NCBI RefSeq assembly: GCF_963576615.1
Contig: NC_088717.1
Coordinates: forward strand, 55,631,526 to 55,695,525
Source: Watersipora subatra
Lineage: Eukaryota > Bryozoa > Gymnolaemata > Cheilostomatida > Watersiporidae
DNA length: 64,000 nt
Reading direction: 5' to 3'
Positions 11,246-24,446 of the stretch are shown piece by piece. Position 1 is the stretch's first letter. The number at the start of each line of letters is the position of its first letter. A model generated the notes under the pieces. That model worked only from the letters and a program-made list of their open reading frames with translations. It was not told the origin of the DNA and searched no databases. The position numbers were made by a program, and so were the translations under genes.

Positions 11246-13512
11246 ATGCAATATAGCAGCATCATTGCAAACTGTGTTGGCTAAGAACTTAAACACTGTG
11301 GCGTACCCCTTGCTAGAAGCTCTAGTATGTAGGCTACTAAAGAAAAAGAGTAAGATAGACCGTTCGTGTAAAGGTGCAACTTTTATTGGCTATTTTAACC
11401 TTTTGTCATTAATATTATTGCTTTAGAGTTTTGTCAGTTGTGTATTTCAATTTTTAAAATTGTAGAATAAAAAGGTATCTTTTACTGGTAAATATCAGTA
11501 TTGCTAAACACCTTCACTAGTGCCTGAACCAGAAATAACCAAATTAGTTCACACAAGCTATGTAAAAGTGCCCAAACTAAGCATGGTCAATATAGACTAA
11601 GCTAGCAGAGTAAATTCAACACTAATGTATGTGTAGATTTGATTAATCCGGTATAACATAATTCTTCCCTAATAACAAGTTACCCTCCTTAATAACAAGT
11701 TATCCTCCCGCACAACAAGTTAACGCATACAACCAATCTGATAAAACAAATACTAACGTTCACTCATATCATTCAATAACAATAAACACAAACAGCATAC
11801 ACACTTTTGCGTGCCTACCTCTTCTAAAGAATCTGCAATATCCATTTCAAATCGCACAGATTGTATGGAAGTTTATGTTAGGATTATGCTAGTTTATGTT
11901 AGTTTATGAATTATGCTAGGATTTCATGGCAGTGCTTCGAATTACTGGATAAGATTACCGACGATGGAGCTTGACATAGTCTTTTGTCGGTCCTATTGCG
12001 AGGCTTATTAAACCAGCCGGTTTAAATTTTGTTTATGTATGCGCTCAAGCTAACAAAGGTTTTTTTATCGGAGTTGTCATACGTATAAACGTAGAAGCAG
12101 GACAACTCATATTTATTTGAAATTCGCTACAACTGCTACTGTTTTACATCTGTACATTGTGACCTGTCTTTTAAGTTTAGCTTACGGATATAGAATGATA
12201 TTTTTGTTTTTGTTAAAAATGATGCTAGTTGAAATTGCGCTTTTAGGCATAGTTTCAGCTTTTAAAGAATTTTAGCAAAATTGTTGGCCAAAAATTATTT
12301 GCAAATGTTAATTATTCGGTAAAAGAAACAAAGCCACTCAAATAGATACTTTATTATGCCTGTACATAAACAAATCAAATAGACCACTACTATTTTTGCA
12401 ATAGCTGTATTTTTTATAGTCTCAGTATATTATATTTACTAAGCGCAGCTCTACTAGTGGCACTTGAATGTGCTTTTGGAAATTGATCTGTTTGTGGACT
12501 GAAGACACTCTAGCCAAAAGGTATTATTTATCATTTCTCATCAAACTCACATTATTTCTTGGTCATATTTTACAACACATCATAGCAGATAATAAAGAAT
12601 ATTTTGTAAATCTAAATGTCTTACTGGCTGTGATAAGTAATCAATTGTTTTTTCGCCAAGTTCTTGTAATATTGTTTCGGCATTACTGGAGATATTTTAA
12701 TTTATAACTCTTAGTTATCTTTTTTGAAAGAAATATCATGGTTAAGCTAAGCTATTATATTTAGATAGCCTGTGCTCTGTCGGTTCTTTGTTCATAATAC
12801 ACAAATGAAAATTTTATAAAAACAGTTTTATAAAAGATTTTACCTGATATTATTGTTATGGCTCTTATTACTAATGAGAGCATTTTATTAAACTGCAGAC
12901 AATTTGGTGATTGCTTGCATGCAGTTCTTAACAACCTTTATTAATTTAATAAAATTTATGTTACAAGGTCGCAATAAAATGTCTTTTTTTATAGTATGTA
13001 TTGTTTTCTGTCCATAAAATGGATGCATTCTGAAAGAGCACATTCTACATTAAACCCTGCTACATATATATTTTTGTAAATTTTTAAACAAGTTTATAAA
13101 TTTTAGCTATTGTGTTCCCTTAATTGACCTATTAACTATAGTATAGTTAATAATTAACTATAGTTAATTAATAGACCTGTCTATCATTGGTTCCCTTATT
13201 GAAGTGTGTAGGGGCTCAGACGTTGCAAAACAATTGTATTTGTAAAAGTCAAGCAAAGAGTAAACAACTTACATGCTATCCTGAATAAATGTATCAAAGG
13301 TTTTGGTTGGTGAACAATAATAGTACTTTAAACAACCAATATTGAATATTGAAGTCCACAAAGAATGGTTTGGTGAAAAGACAACTCCCAACTGCATATG
13401 GCTAGTTTAGTAGAAAGACAACTCATAATATACAAATGGGTGCTGTTGCATCATTTGTGTGACTGTCATATCTTAAAGCCAGAGCACTGTGGTAGTTTAA
13501 CACTTGTCATGA

Positions 13513-16128
13513 TTAGCGTAATTGGACTCCCTTCAAAAAATTGGAAGCCATGCTGTTCTCTGTTATTGGCATGCTGGAGTTACAGAAGTCAGGCAAAATG
13601 AAAACATCAGGGTCCTTGATTCCTGCTGTCGCATTGGCGAACTGTACAGTGGTCAGCTGGTCAACTACAGCAGAGATTACAAATAGCTTGAGCTTCTGGA
13701 GAAGTGAATTAATTAAATTGGCAGCTAAAGAATGTAAATGAGATAGGAACCTTTGAATTGATAAAAATACAAAAATTTGTGTGAAGCTAAAAATGACTGC
13801 AGGAATAAAACCAACGGGTGAAGAATTTTCTTAACATGTAATGGCATTAAAAAGTATTAGAATTAGAATTCTATAAACTGCGTGTTGTTTTAGCAAAAAA
13901 CAGGGTCTAGAACTATTGGTGTAAAATCTCAGTTCACTGTTTTTCTGCGCAATCATAGTATTTTTCTATCCATGTTTTAAAAGTTTTCCAAATACCGTAT
14001 TTTTCAATGCATCTTCATATTAGTATCACACATACAACCCAACGAATTAAATAGCAACAGTTGTTCAAAATGGGAACATGCCATATTCCCCTACAAGATG
14101 TATGTCAGCAGTAAGTTTGCTGATCAGGATGGAACAGTTTATTGCTGTTACTAGCATGCAAATCAACCAGACAACAGTTTTTCACGACTTTCATGCAATG
14201 AGTAAGTCTGTTTACTTCACAGAAGTAACAATAAGCAGTCATGCTTTCATAACTGTTTGGGAAAACTACCCTTTTAAAACTTCTGTGTACCTTCACGTAC
14301 ATGCCAACCTCATCTTTATCCTATCACGGTGTTCACTAAGCCTCTCTTATACAGTCATGTAAACAGCTCCATTCAATATAGAAATTTCAATTTAAGATAA
14401 AATTAGAGACAAGTTTAATACTCACTTCCTGCCACTGACTGCTGAATGTTCTGTGTACCGGGCAAAAAGGTATCTCTGAACATGGTAAGGTAAGATTTTG
14501 AGATACCCTCACTTGACATGGTATATGTATCAGTAACTTGGTTACCCAGATTCCACGATCCCAGATAATTCAAACCAGCTATAAATATATGAATATATAT
14601 TTTAGTATCCTACTTTAATAAATAAAGAAAAAAAATAAAATAAAGTAGGACCACAAGCTTCAGACTAGTTGAACTAGACATGAATATAGCCTCATTGACC
14701 ACTCGAGTTAAGGCTGAGTTCAACTATGTCCTGTTCTTGTCCGCAGAAAATATGAATAGAACCAAGCATGGACTAACTTCTAAGAACAAAGGATGCAGTT
14801 GATCAAAAGTTATGGCCTCATTCAACCAAGTTTACACGCAACAGGAAGCATCTTACGTGAGTTTGTGCAGAAAGCCTCTATTTTGGCTCCATGCAGCTTT
14901 GCGCAGCGTGATTTGAGGATATCTGCAATGTAAGACTCGTCCTAAAAAAGCCATCATTCTGTATCAGTCATTCAATTTCCTTGGAGAGTACATTTGATGA
15001 AGATGTTTACCAGTTATCAAACATAAGTATTACGCAACAGGGCTTTAACATTTTAATGTCGTCTAGTATTTTATAGCCTTGTTATAACAACATAGATATG
15101 TATTTAAGTGCTTCTAGTTTGTGAGTTCTTCGGGTTGTTGCGATAGCTCAAATGTTGTTAAGAATTGTCTGATCAACCTTATATTCTATGCAATCCTAGT
15201 CTATGAACACAGGTGCTCCTTGCATTGCGAAAGCGGCGGCGCCTTTTGCAACGCATGTAGTACTCGAGCCTATTAGCATTTAGATATTTTCTTTGTACAA
15301 ATTATATACGACACCCACAGTATGTACACATCGCTTGTCAAGAAGGTCAAGCATTTGACAGCAGTCCAGTGTGTTTCAGATAGATATATTAGGTTGGTGT
15401 TAAAAAGAAAGCTGAAAAGTGTTTGAGGCACAGAAAAAGATTCAAGAGTACACAGTTCAGCCACATATGATCTGCTCTAAAATAAATTGGGACAATGTGT
15501 TGCTAGTTGAAGATAAACATATTATACGGCGGATACTGCAGTTAAGCTTTCTAATAGATAAACACGCGCCGCGGGCTTTGTTATGTCTGCAGCAATATAA
15601 AATCATACTACCTTCTTCACAAGGCGTATGCATTTATTGCTGTTATCAACGGTGTTACCAGGTTTTTATGTATATATAAAATCATTGATATACAGACCCC
15701 CTCCATGGGGGGGGGCTGTATATCATTGATAAAACCTTGCATAATGGTTTGTCAATGCTTCAAATGCCAAAAACTGAAACCATGAAATCACAGGCTAACT
15801 CAGATTTTATCACTGCCCCTAATTGCTGAACAAGAGACCTGTAACATTGGTCACATACCTGAGAGACTATAATTTTGTAGCTTGCAATCAGCTTGTCGTC
15901 TACATAGACATTCTCAAGGGCGGCCTCCATCGCTTTATTGTAGTCATAGTGGATGCTGCCAACAACCTCATATATCGCACTCTTTCCATTGTCACTCTGG
16001 GCCACAAGACCTAGGAGTACACTCTCCCACTGCATGGGCACGCACTTCTTATCACTGACTACAACAGACATGCTGTTGACAGTCAGCAAGATTGCTGACA
16101 AGGCTACTACAGAGTTAACTACCGCCAT
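13513..16128 (-). CDS. EPDR: Ependymin-related protein gene, copy A (4 exons)
   Basis: Secreted or lysosomal ependymin-family protein; family members are small secreted glycoproteins whose ligands are mostly unknown. Exons: 15859-16128 (90 codons), 14857-14941, 14426-14578, 13513-13724. All have AG acceptors and GT donors, and phases 0, 1, 1 fit, giving 239 aa. Start: the ATG at 16128 has good context (caccATGG) and opens a signal peptide (MAVVNSVVALSAILLTVNSM). Family marks: four cysteines at 29, 103, 115 and 217; KKCVPMQWES at 27-36 (the C..P..W motif); GLNYLGSW at 120-127; and TAGIKDPDVF at 202-211, the diagnostic block near the C-terminus (human EPDR1 has LGIKDPSVF by recall). N-glycosylation sequons lie at 200 and 218. 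Length fits the family (about 200-240 aa). An upstream in-frame ATG would add 26 residues and remove the clean signal peptide. Confidence 0.88.
15683..15734. mobile_element. Short hairpin MITE in EPDR-A intron 1
   Basis: The arms ATCATTGATATACAG and CTGTATATCATTGAT flank a C/G-run loop. The hairpin is absent from the same intron position in units B and C, so it is a recent insertion. A related hairpin lies at 32928-32993 in unit B. Confidence 0.65.
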
Positions 16129-16170
16129 GGTGTTACCCACTTTATGAATGCCTGGACGAAGAAAGCGTCT

Positions 16171-16179
16171 TATTATATA
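16171..16179 (-). promoter_or_regulatory. TATA box of EPDR copy A
   Basis: On the minus strand this reads TATATAATA, 43 bp before the ATG. It is kept at the same spacing in copies B and C. A start site about 30 bp downstream would leave a 5' UTR of roughly 10-15 nt, unless a leader is trans-spliced. Confidence 0.6.
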
Positions 16180-17420
16180 CTTCATGGCCAGTGATGCAAT
16201 AAGCAAACAACTAGCCGATTTAGCCTAAAAACTAAAATACGATGAATAACTAGGGGTCATGTACGAATGTCCTTCTCATGACTGAGTTGAGCAGTTGAAT
16301 TTAGCCGACAGTGATTGCCAAGAAAAAAACATGTGAGCCGCTTGATCGCTCTCGGAGATTTTCATAGCATATTATCTCCTCACGTGATGCAAACTCTGCA
16401 CAATAAATTATAGTCTTCCTCATGCACGAGTGCTCAGATGGGATCTGCTCAGATCAGAAGGAGTGGGATCATACATCACGAATATTAACAGTGTGGATGA
16501 GGCCTTACAGCCTTGACCTTAATTATGCCTCCAGATGCAACAGCTTGTACTTTTGACAAAAAGGGAATCCATAGCTCTGGATTCTCTTTTTGTCAACCTT
16601 ATATCATCTAACATGTCATTCTTTGGTCAAAAAGGTTGGAAGCAAGACTAAACTATGTTCGCTTTACCTCAGTATCTTTATTCTTGAAATTTTCAGTTAC
16701 TGAACCAAAAATGTTTCCGAGATTTCAAATACAGAACCATCTGCTTTTGTATATTTGCAAATACAAATGTGTTCTCCTAAGCGGATTGGAGCGTTTTTTG
16801 AAAAGTTGTTGCCATCGATCAATGCTTCGTCTGTAGTCCCCCAACTCTAAGAACTAAGGCTATGGACTGACTACCAGCTATGGTAGTGAGTCATGGTTAT
16901 TTGTTATTGGCAGACAACACCAGTTTCCTCATTGCATCACTGTTATAGCTCTGTGTAAGCGATGATGCAACGAACCGGCATGTGATATGGTCTGATGAAT
17001 ATAAAGATATATGCAGATGGATTACATTTAAAAAAGTTAGCATTACTTGTCAAATGTGTTTTAGTGCCAGCTACAAGGTCTTTCAACAAACAAATGCTTA
17101 GCAGTGAGCTAGGAAATACATTTAGATATCTGAAGAGACGTACACAGTAATTTACGCATAAACAACATTTGCAAACTGGAATTTAGTAGCGGAAGCATAG
17201 TTCCTGTTTGCTAATGTTATCATCATTTGTAACTCGGTCAATTGGTCAGCATGATTCATAAGAAGCTTGAAGGAGAGGCAATTGAGCAAGGCTGTCATCT
17301 CTTACAAATTATCAATTTATCCGTTTGGCGTTCTTCTAGAAAGCATTAAAATTCCGATTTTGAATGTTACTTATATTAGTTTGCTTGTTCAAGAATTGCC
17401 ATTTTACACATTTTACTATT
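16180..17420. other. Conserved 5' flank of EPDR copy A
   Basis: About 1.2 kb upstream of the gene. Positions 16220-16640 are almost identical to 37330-37750. A 46-bp hairpin (TTGACAAAAAGGGAATCC and its inverted copy) sits at 16552-16598 and is also present in B. No exon is recognised: an open frame on the minus strand at 37761-37955 in B is broken by a length change in A. Confidence 0.5.
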
Positions 17421-17439
17421 TACAGTATGGTTACACAAT

Positions 17440-17760
17440 ACAACCTGCTCACAATACGCCTGAAACACATTTTCAAAATGCTTAACACCAGCTCCCAACA
17501 GGCTTGCAAGCAACACATTTGCATCATACTTACAATACCCTCACACGCCCACAACATCCTCACAAATGGCTTCCATCGCATCTATGACATGGTTACAATG
17601 TGCTCATTGCACACTCAAAGTACTCTCACAACATAGTCACAGCGCGCTTAGAACATGCTCACAAAACCTTTGTAAAATGTTCACAACACGCTTCCAACAA
17701 GTTTGCAACATGCCAACAAAATTCTTACAACACGCCCACAACTTACATACACCTTGGTAC
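17440..17760. repeat. Degenerate CACAAC-rich tandem repeat
   Basis: Short motifs such as GCTCACAACA and TTGCAACA recur irregularly. The block is present in all three units (B 38540-38860, C 62706-63045). It opens several frames by composition only. Confidence 0.55.
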
Positions 17761-17889
17761 AACTGCTTTTGAACTTTATTGATCCCGTTTCTGGATTCAT
17801 TCTTACACTAAAGGCTGCAAGTGAGTTGTCTTTAGCTCATCATCCTTACATATTGATACCCTTAGTATAATTGCTGCGTTGAGGTGAAC

Positions 17890-17996
17890 CATAGTTAGAT
17901 CTACAATCAGGATACACGTACGATAGGTAGATCTGCACTCAGGATATGTGTACCATAGGTAGATCTACACTCAAGATATATGTACCATAGGTAGAC
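17890..17996. repeat. 32-bp minisatellite, about 3 copies (unit A)
   Basis: The unit is TAGATCTACAATCAGGATAC followed by ACGTACCATAGG. Unit A has about 3 copies, unit B about 33 and unit C about 2-3, so length varies strongly among the paralogous arrays. Confidence 0.85.
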
Positions 17997-18029
17997 CTAA
18001 TTAATAGGTAACTAGGTTAATAAGGTAAT

Positions 18030-19085
18030 AATGCTACTATTTATGATACTAGTTATGTTACTAGTTATGCTACTATTTATGATACTAGTTATGTTACTAG
18101 TTATGCTACTAGTTATGATACTAGTTATGTTACTAGTTATGCTACTAGTTATGATACTAGTTATGATACTAGCTATGTACTAGTTATGTTACTAGTTATA
18201 ATACTAGTTATGTTACTAGTTATGACACTAGTTATGTTACTAGTTATGTTACTAATTATGTTACTAGTTATGATACTAGCTATGCTACTAGTTATGATAC
18301 CAGCTATGATACTAGTTATGTTACTAGTTGTAATACTAGTTATGATACTAGTTATGATACTAGTTATGATACTAGTTATGTTACTAGTTATGTTACTAGT
18401 TATGTTACTAGTTATGTTACTAGTTATGTTACTAGTTATGTTACTAGTTATGATACTAGTTATGATACTAGTTATGATACTAGTTATGATCCTACTTATG
18501 ATACTAGTTATGATACTAGTTACAGTACTAGTTATGATACTACTTATGCTACTAGTTATGATACTACTTATGTTACTAGTTATGTTACTAGTTGTGATAC
18601 TAGTTATGTTACTAGTTATGATACTAGTGACAGTAGTAGTTACGATACTAGTTATGCTACTAGTTATGATACTACTTATGTTACTAGTTATGTTACTAGT
18701 TATGATACTAATTATACTAATTATGTTACTTGTTTTGCGTTACGATACTAGTTATGATCCTGCTTATGATACTAGTTATGATACTAGTTACAGTACTAGT
18801 TATGATACTAGTTATGATACTACTTATGTTACTAGTTATGTTACTAGTTATGATACTAGTTATGATACTAGTTATGATACTAGTTATGATACTAGTTATG
18901 ATACTAGTTATGATACTAGTTATAATACTAGTTATGTTACTAGTTATGTTACTAGTTATGATACTAGTTATGATACTAGTTATGATATTAGTTATGTTAC
19001 TAGTTATGTTACTAGTTATGATACTATTTATGATACTAGTTATACTAACTATGTTACTTGTTATGATACTAGTTATGATAATTTG
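18030..19085. repeat. 12-bp minisatellite (unit A), about 1.05 kb
   Basis: The unit is GATACTAGTTAT or GTTACTAGTTAT, about 88 copies. It is open in several frames (up to 303 codons, reading MILV/MLLV repeats), but composition and position show it is a satellite. It starts directly after the 32-bp array and ends about 10 bp from the stop codon of a short exon. TACTAGTA-type self-complementarity could allow hairpins. Confidence 0.92.
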
Positions 19086-19093
19086 CTGATAAA

Positions 19094-19197
19094 CTAATAT
19101 TGTACTTCATACGACACACGTTCATAAAGATTGTCAGACATCTCTGCAGAGTCCTTATGCCGTACCTGTGCTATGCCTACTACATACCCGGGCTGTA
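19094..19197 (-). CDS. C-terminal exon of an unidentified co-duplicated gene, copy A
   Basis: An acceptor (acttttttaacacaag) is followed by 34 codons ending in TAG at 19094-19096. The residues begin QPGYVVGIAQVRHKD and end YERVSYEVQY. Copy B has the same exon with few changes and the last part is seen in C, so a coding frame is conserved over three copies. No family is recognised. The zinc-finger exon further upstream on the same strand may belong to this gene; the gypsy element in unit A lies between them. Confidence 0.45.
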
Positions 19198-19498
19198 CTT
19201 GTGTTAAAAAAGTTTGTCATAGTTTCCTCATAGATGCATACTCGACATCGCTGCCAGCGCTAAAGGTTCAACAGAGTTGTCAGCTCATGTGAAATGCCTT
19301 TGCAGTATCAAAGGAAGGCGCAGGGGCAGTTATTACATAGTGCTTTAAAACTCAGAACAATTTCTCAATGAATTAGGTATGATTAAGCCAAAGGAAGACA
19401 ATTGCATGTAACATGATATTTATTTAAATCATATTTATAGATAATATGGCAATACATGTATATATAGAGAACATGGAATGGTATATATACTATATAAC

Positions 19499-19756
19499 TG
19501 TAATAATATATATCGTAGGCAAATTACCTGTGTACCGGTATTGTTGTAAAAGTCAGAGCTTATCGGAAGGACAGGGACTGGCCGGCCAGGGGGAGGGGAT
19601 ACTAACTGCTAAAACGTGATCAGAATATCAATCCAGTTCGTGTCTATAGTCTACTAGTCTATTGCGCGTGCTTCTACTGCGGCTGTCTTTGGGGGTCTGA
19701 TGAGATCGCAATTACGAGGATTAAAATGTCATGTGCACTCAATTAATACCATTACA
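19499..19756 (-). repeat. Ty3/gypsy 3' LTR
   Basis: 258 bp, TG...CA ends (TGTAATAATATATATCG to ACCATTACA on the plus strand). Pairs with 23994-24251. Confidence 0.9.
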
Positions 19757-22700
19757 TCTTCCCTCCTAAGCATGATTGACAGAATGAATATTTTTTTCTT
19801 AAATGAGTATCAAATAGATCAACTGTAGCCTTGGGACATATTGATAGGTATAGGTTAAAAAGATAACAAAGGATTAGTAGCTAACAACTATTTACAGGGG
19901 TAAGGAGTGGCCAAAGCCGACTCCCTTGGAGTGGGCCAAACGCCTACTCCATGTGGAGGTCCTTGTACCTAGATGGAAGGACTCCGCGATTAGCTCGAGG
20001 CTGATGCTCAGAAACAGACGCAGGACTTCTGGGAGATGCCGGGGGTTGAGGCAGCATTTTAGGTGTGGTTTGGCAGGAGCCTTCAACATCACTGTAATCT
20101 GTGGGAGAATACTGTGCATCAGCATTCCTAGCAGGAACTGTAGTCATGCGAGCATGATCAGGTTTCAAGCGAACACGGTTTCTCCGAACTATGGAGTGGC
20201 CATTATCTACAAGATATGACCTGGGAGAGTCATGATGCCCTATGATTACACCCGGGGACCATTCTTTTTCTGCATCAGTCCGTATGAGAGCAGAAGTACC
20301 AGGTTGCAGTTCAGTTAGAGTCCGTGCCTGGCGATCATAATATGCCTTTCTCATTTCTTGGTTAGCAGCCAAAGCCTTAGCTGGTTCAACAAGTACGAGT
20401 TTGAGTAGCTCAGTTGTGATTGGTAGGTCACTTCTTATTGATCTGTTAAACAACATTTCTGCCGGACTGAGTGAACATCCTGTCACTGGCGATTCTCGAT
20501 ATCTCAGTAGTGACCGGTATACATCCTCCCCCTCTGCTTCACACTTCTTTAAAAAGTTTTTAATTGTCTGCACATAACCCTCAGCCATCCCATTGGACTT
20601 TGGATAGTGAGGACTTGAGGTGACAATGGTGAAGGACCATTCGGATGCAAACCTTTGCATGATTCGACTGCTGAAAGGCATGTTGTCAGCCAAGATTCAT
20701 ACAGGTACACCATGTATGGCAAACACAGATTTTAGCGCTAGTACCACATCCTCGGCAGTTTTCTTCTTGAGTAGTCTCAGCTCAGGGAAGTGAGAGTAGC
20801 AGTCAACAAGTACCAGATAGTCTTTGCTTTTATACTCCATGATGTCCATAGCAACCTTGTTCCAAGGAAGGCTAGGTACCTCATGCGACATGAGTGGCTT
20901 TTTCTGTTGGCATCTAGCAAATCTTGCACAAATGTGACAGCCCATAATCTCATTTTTTATATCAGCAGATATTCCAGGCCAGAAGAATGACTTTTTAGCA
21001 CGCTCCCGGCACTTCTCAATGCCCAGGTGTCCAGCATGAAGAGATTTTAACATTGCTTTTCTCAGTGAGCTGGGCACAATCAGGCGTTCTTCAAAGTAGA
21101 GAAAGCCATCTAGTTCATATATATCAGCTCTTATGTTCCAATAAGGCTGTAGAAGTGTCGGAGCCTGACTTCGCACTGCCCAGTTCCAGCCATCCTTTAG
21201 GGCAGTCCATAACAGTGGCATTGCATCATCTTCAGCATAAGCATGCCTCATAGTGTCAATTGTGCCAGAATCGGCTTCCAAGCTGTGAACCATTACAATC
21301 TCCTCAAGGTCAGCTTGATCGTTAGTAATTCTTTGGAGATAAGCACGCGACAGCGTGTCAGCAATATAAAAGTATTTCCCTGGAACATAGGTCAGCTCAG
21401 ATATATTGTATCGCTGAAGCCTCAGTAATAATCTCTGTAGTCTAGGGGACACTTTGTGAAGAGGTTTATTCAGTATATGAATCAGAGGTTTGTGATCAGT
21501 TTGTGCATGTACCTTGCGTCCATATAGATAGCTGTGAAAGCGTTCACAGCCAAACACAACAGCAAGCAGTTCTTTGTCGATCTGGGGGTAATTGCACTCA
21601 GTCTCGGTTAGGCTTCTCGATGCATAGGCAACAGGTTTACCCTCCTGTAGCAACACAGCTCCAAGATCACTCTTGGAGGCATCAATCTGCAGATGAGCAT
21701 TCTTAGTTACATCGAAGTACTGCAAAACTGGTTCAGACGTGAGTAGGCGTTTGATAATTCAAAAGCTTTTCTGTTGCTCATTTGAACATGTCCATTGGCT
21801 ATCAGTTCTCAATAGTACCCTCAGCGGTTCTATGCAGGCTGACATGTTAGGTATATAAGCTCTGAGAAAATTTAGGGTACCAATCAATCTCTGTACTCCT
21901 TCTCGATCAGTAGGATCTGGCATGGCATTGATTGCAGTCACTTTCTCGGGATCAGGTTGTAAAACATTTTTCGATACTACATGGCCAAGATATTGCACCT
22001 CAGACTGATTGAATTGGATTTTCTGACGATTGAACTTTACATTGGCTGCTTTAGCTTTTCCGAGTAACCTACGGAGATTATTATCATGCTCTTGTTGTGT
22101 CTTTCCAGCTACAATAATGTCATCAAAATATACTGATACACCGGGCAAGTCTCCAAATATCTGTTCAACCTTCTTTTCAAAGACCTCAGCACTTGAATGG
22201 AGCCCAAATAGAAGCCTGTTAAAGCAGTACCGGCCAAATGGGGTGTTGAAAGTAGTCAGCAGACTACTCTCTTTTGTGAGTGCCACATACCAGTATCCAT
22301 GTTTCATGTCCATAATAGTGCAATTCCGCATTCCATTAAACCGGAAGGCAATATCCTCCAGTGTTGGTATTCTGTGGTGTTCACGCTTTACAGCTTTGTT
22401 TAGATCTTTTGGATCCAAGCATATTCTCACAGAACCATCTTTCTTCTCTACACATACCATGCTGCTGACCCAGTTCGTTGATTTGTCAACTTTTGAAATA
22501 ACCCCAGAAGCTTCCATACTATCCAGTTCATTCTTCACTCTATCCATCATGCTCAAAGGAATACGACAAGGATGGTGCCCAACAGGCTCTACTTTCTCAT
22601 TGATGCATATCTCATGCTCTCCTTCTAGACATCCTATACCATTGAACACATCAGGGAACTCATCCAAGATTGAGCTATCACAAATCACCTTAACTATACG

Positions 22701-23993
22701 GCAGATCAATCCAAAGAGTTCAGCTGCTTTCAGACCTAAAATTGGAGACAGGTTCTCATCAACTACTTCGAAGTGTACTCCATGGCTGATACCGTTATAG
22801 TTCACAGTAAGCTGTACCGCACCAACGTTGTTGATTTTCGAACGGTTGTACCCATAAAGTTTCACAGCAGTGGGTAAAAGTTTAGCTTCCAGAGAGCGGA
22901 TGGTGTTTAAGGTGATACAGTTTGTTTCAGCCGCCATATCAATCTTGAATGGAATCTCCAAAACTTTCTGCTTGTGACTTACATTCATAGACAAAATCCA
23001 AGATTTACCAGACTTGAGATTCAGTTTGCTTGGGATAGCGTTTACCGAACCAACAAACAGACTATTCATCTGTCTCTCAGCGTTGCTCTTAGGTTTGTGG
23101 CATATTTTTTCAAAATGATTTTTTAGCCCACAGTTGTTACAGGTCTTTCCATAGGCAGGGCATCGGCCTTTAGCATAGCTATATCCACAATACTTGCATT
23201 CTTTGCGAGGTTTGGGCTTTTTAGGTAGAGCACCCGAGTCCCGTTGAACATAATAAACACAAGATTCAAGGGGCTCATTCTGTAGAGTATTTCCAGTTGT
23301 GTCACTGGTAGATAATCTGAACATTTGCTGTTTTGTGATTTCTACAGCGCGTATGTCATCCAAAGCATTCTGTAGGTTGATGGCTCGGTCCCTAAGAAGA
23401 CGTTCTTTCAGTTTAGCATCAGATAACCCAAATACAATACGACATAGCAGCATTTGATCACTCAACGTACCAACTTCACACTTGGCAGCTTAAGTTTTCA
23501 ATCATTTAACAAACATGTCAATAGACTCGCCATCAGTTTGATTCATTGACCAAAACACATACCATGCATACAGCATGTTTCGTCTAGGTTTACAATATGC
23601 CTCGAATTTTTCTAATACATCAGTTAACATGTCTCTGCTTTGGCCAACTTCATTCTCAAACTGACTAAATATCTCTGTAGCCTCTTCACCGGCCTGATTA
23701 AGCAGTATAGCTACTTGGCGTCTGTTAATCAGAGCATTCTCAACCGGGGTAACACCCTTCACGCCTGGCTTCAATACTAAATCAATTGCCAGCAAATAAT
23801 TTTCAAGAGAAATCCGCCACTTTCTCCAGTTATCAGAAACATTTCCCTCAAAAGAGAGCTCTCCAGGAGCTTTCAAGCCACTGTTCATCTTGAGAATCCC
23901 AATAAATCACAGAAGCAACCTACAGACGCAAAAAGCGGAAGCAGAAAAAAAAACAATTAACAGAGCAGGGTCCAAAAACTCCAGCTGCCACCA

Positions 23994-24251
23994 TGTAATA
24001 ATATATATCGTAGGCAAATTACCTGTGTAACGGTACTGTTGTAAAAGTCAGAGCTTATCGAAAGGACAGGGACTAGCCGGCCAGGGGGAGGGGGTACTAA
24101 CTGCTAAAACGTGATCAGAATATCAATCCAGTTCGTGTCTGTAGTCTACTAGTCTATTGCGCGTGCTTCTACTGCGGCTGTCTTTGGCGGTCTGATGAGA
24201 TCGCAATTACGAGGATTAAAATGTCACGTGCACTCAATTAATACCATTGCA
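23994..24251 (-). repeat. Ty3/gypsy 5' LTR
   Basis: 258 bp, about 96.5% identical to the other LTR by direct count, followed by the ATAAC target duplication. Confidence 0.9.
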
Positions 24252-24446
24252 ATAACTGTCCCTAAATGCGCACTGCCGACTTAAAAAAGCGTAGCCAATG
24301 GTTATTTTGAATATTGACTGAGTAGCCAATAGGATAAAACTATGCACTACCCATCAATATCAGAAAGGTAAGTTTTGTCAGCCAGAAAGCGAAAAGAGAA
24401 TTAAAAAAAATGTTGTTCTCCCAATCTTTTTATATTGGACAGTACC

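Larger units (their letters stand above)
19499..24251 (-). mobile_element. Ty3/gypsy LTR retrotransposon, young but broken
   Basis: Fossil element, 4753 bp, with a 5-bp target-site duplication ATAAC (19494-19498 and 24252-24256). Unit B shows the empty site. Parts on the minus strand: 5' LTR 23994-24251; primer-binding site beginning TGGTGGCAGC just inside it; gag about 23.5-23.9 kb; zinc knuckles about 23.1-23.2 kb; reverse transcriptase about 22.0-22.6 kb with box YFDD; RNase H about 21.3-21.7 kb; integrase about 20.3-21.1 kb; polypurine tract AGGAGGGAAGA before the 3' LTR 19499-19756. The style is K02A2.6/Mag-like. It has about three interruptions. The LTRs differ at about 9 of 258 positions, so insertion is recent. 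Confidence 0.9.

Noticed and set aside
15760-16206. Longer N-terminus for EPDR-A from the upstream ATG and reading through the exon 1 donor
   Set aside because: The TATA box lies at 16171-16179, within that upstream part, and a canonical donor at 15858-15857 joins in phase with the next exon.
18186-19097. 303-codon MILV/MLLV repeat frame (and like frames in units B and C)
   Set aside because: Pure 12-bp satellite; several frames are open on both strands.
22030-22800. 256-codon plus-strand frame
   Set aside because: Antisense shadow of the gypsy reverse-transcriptase region.
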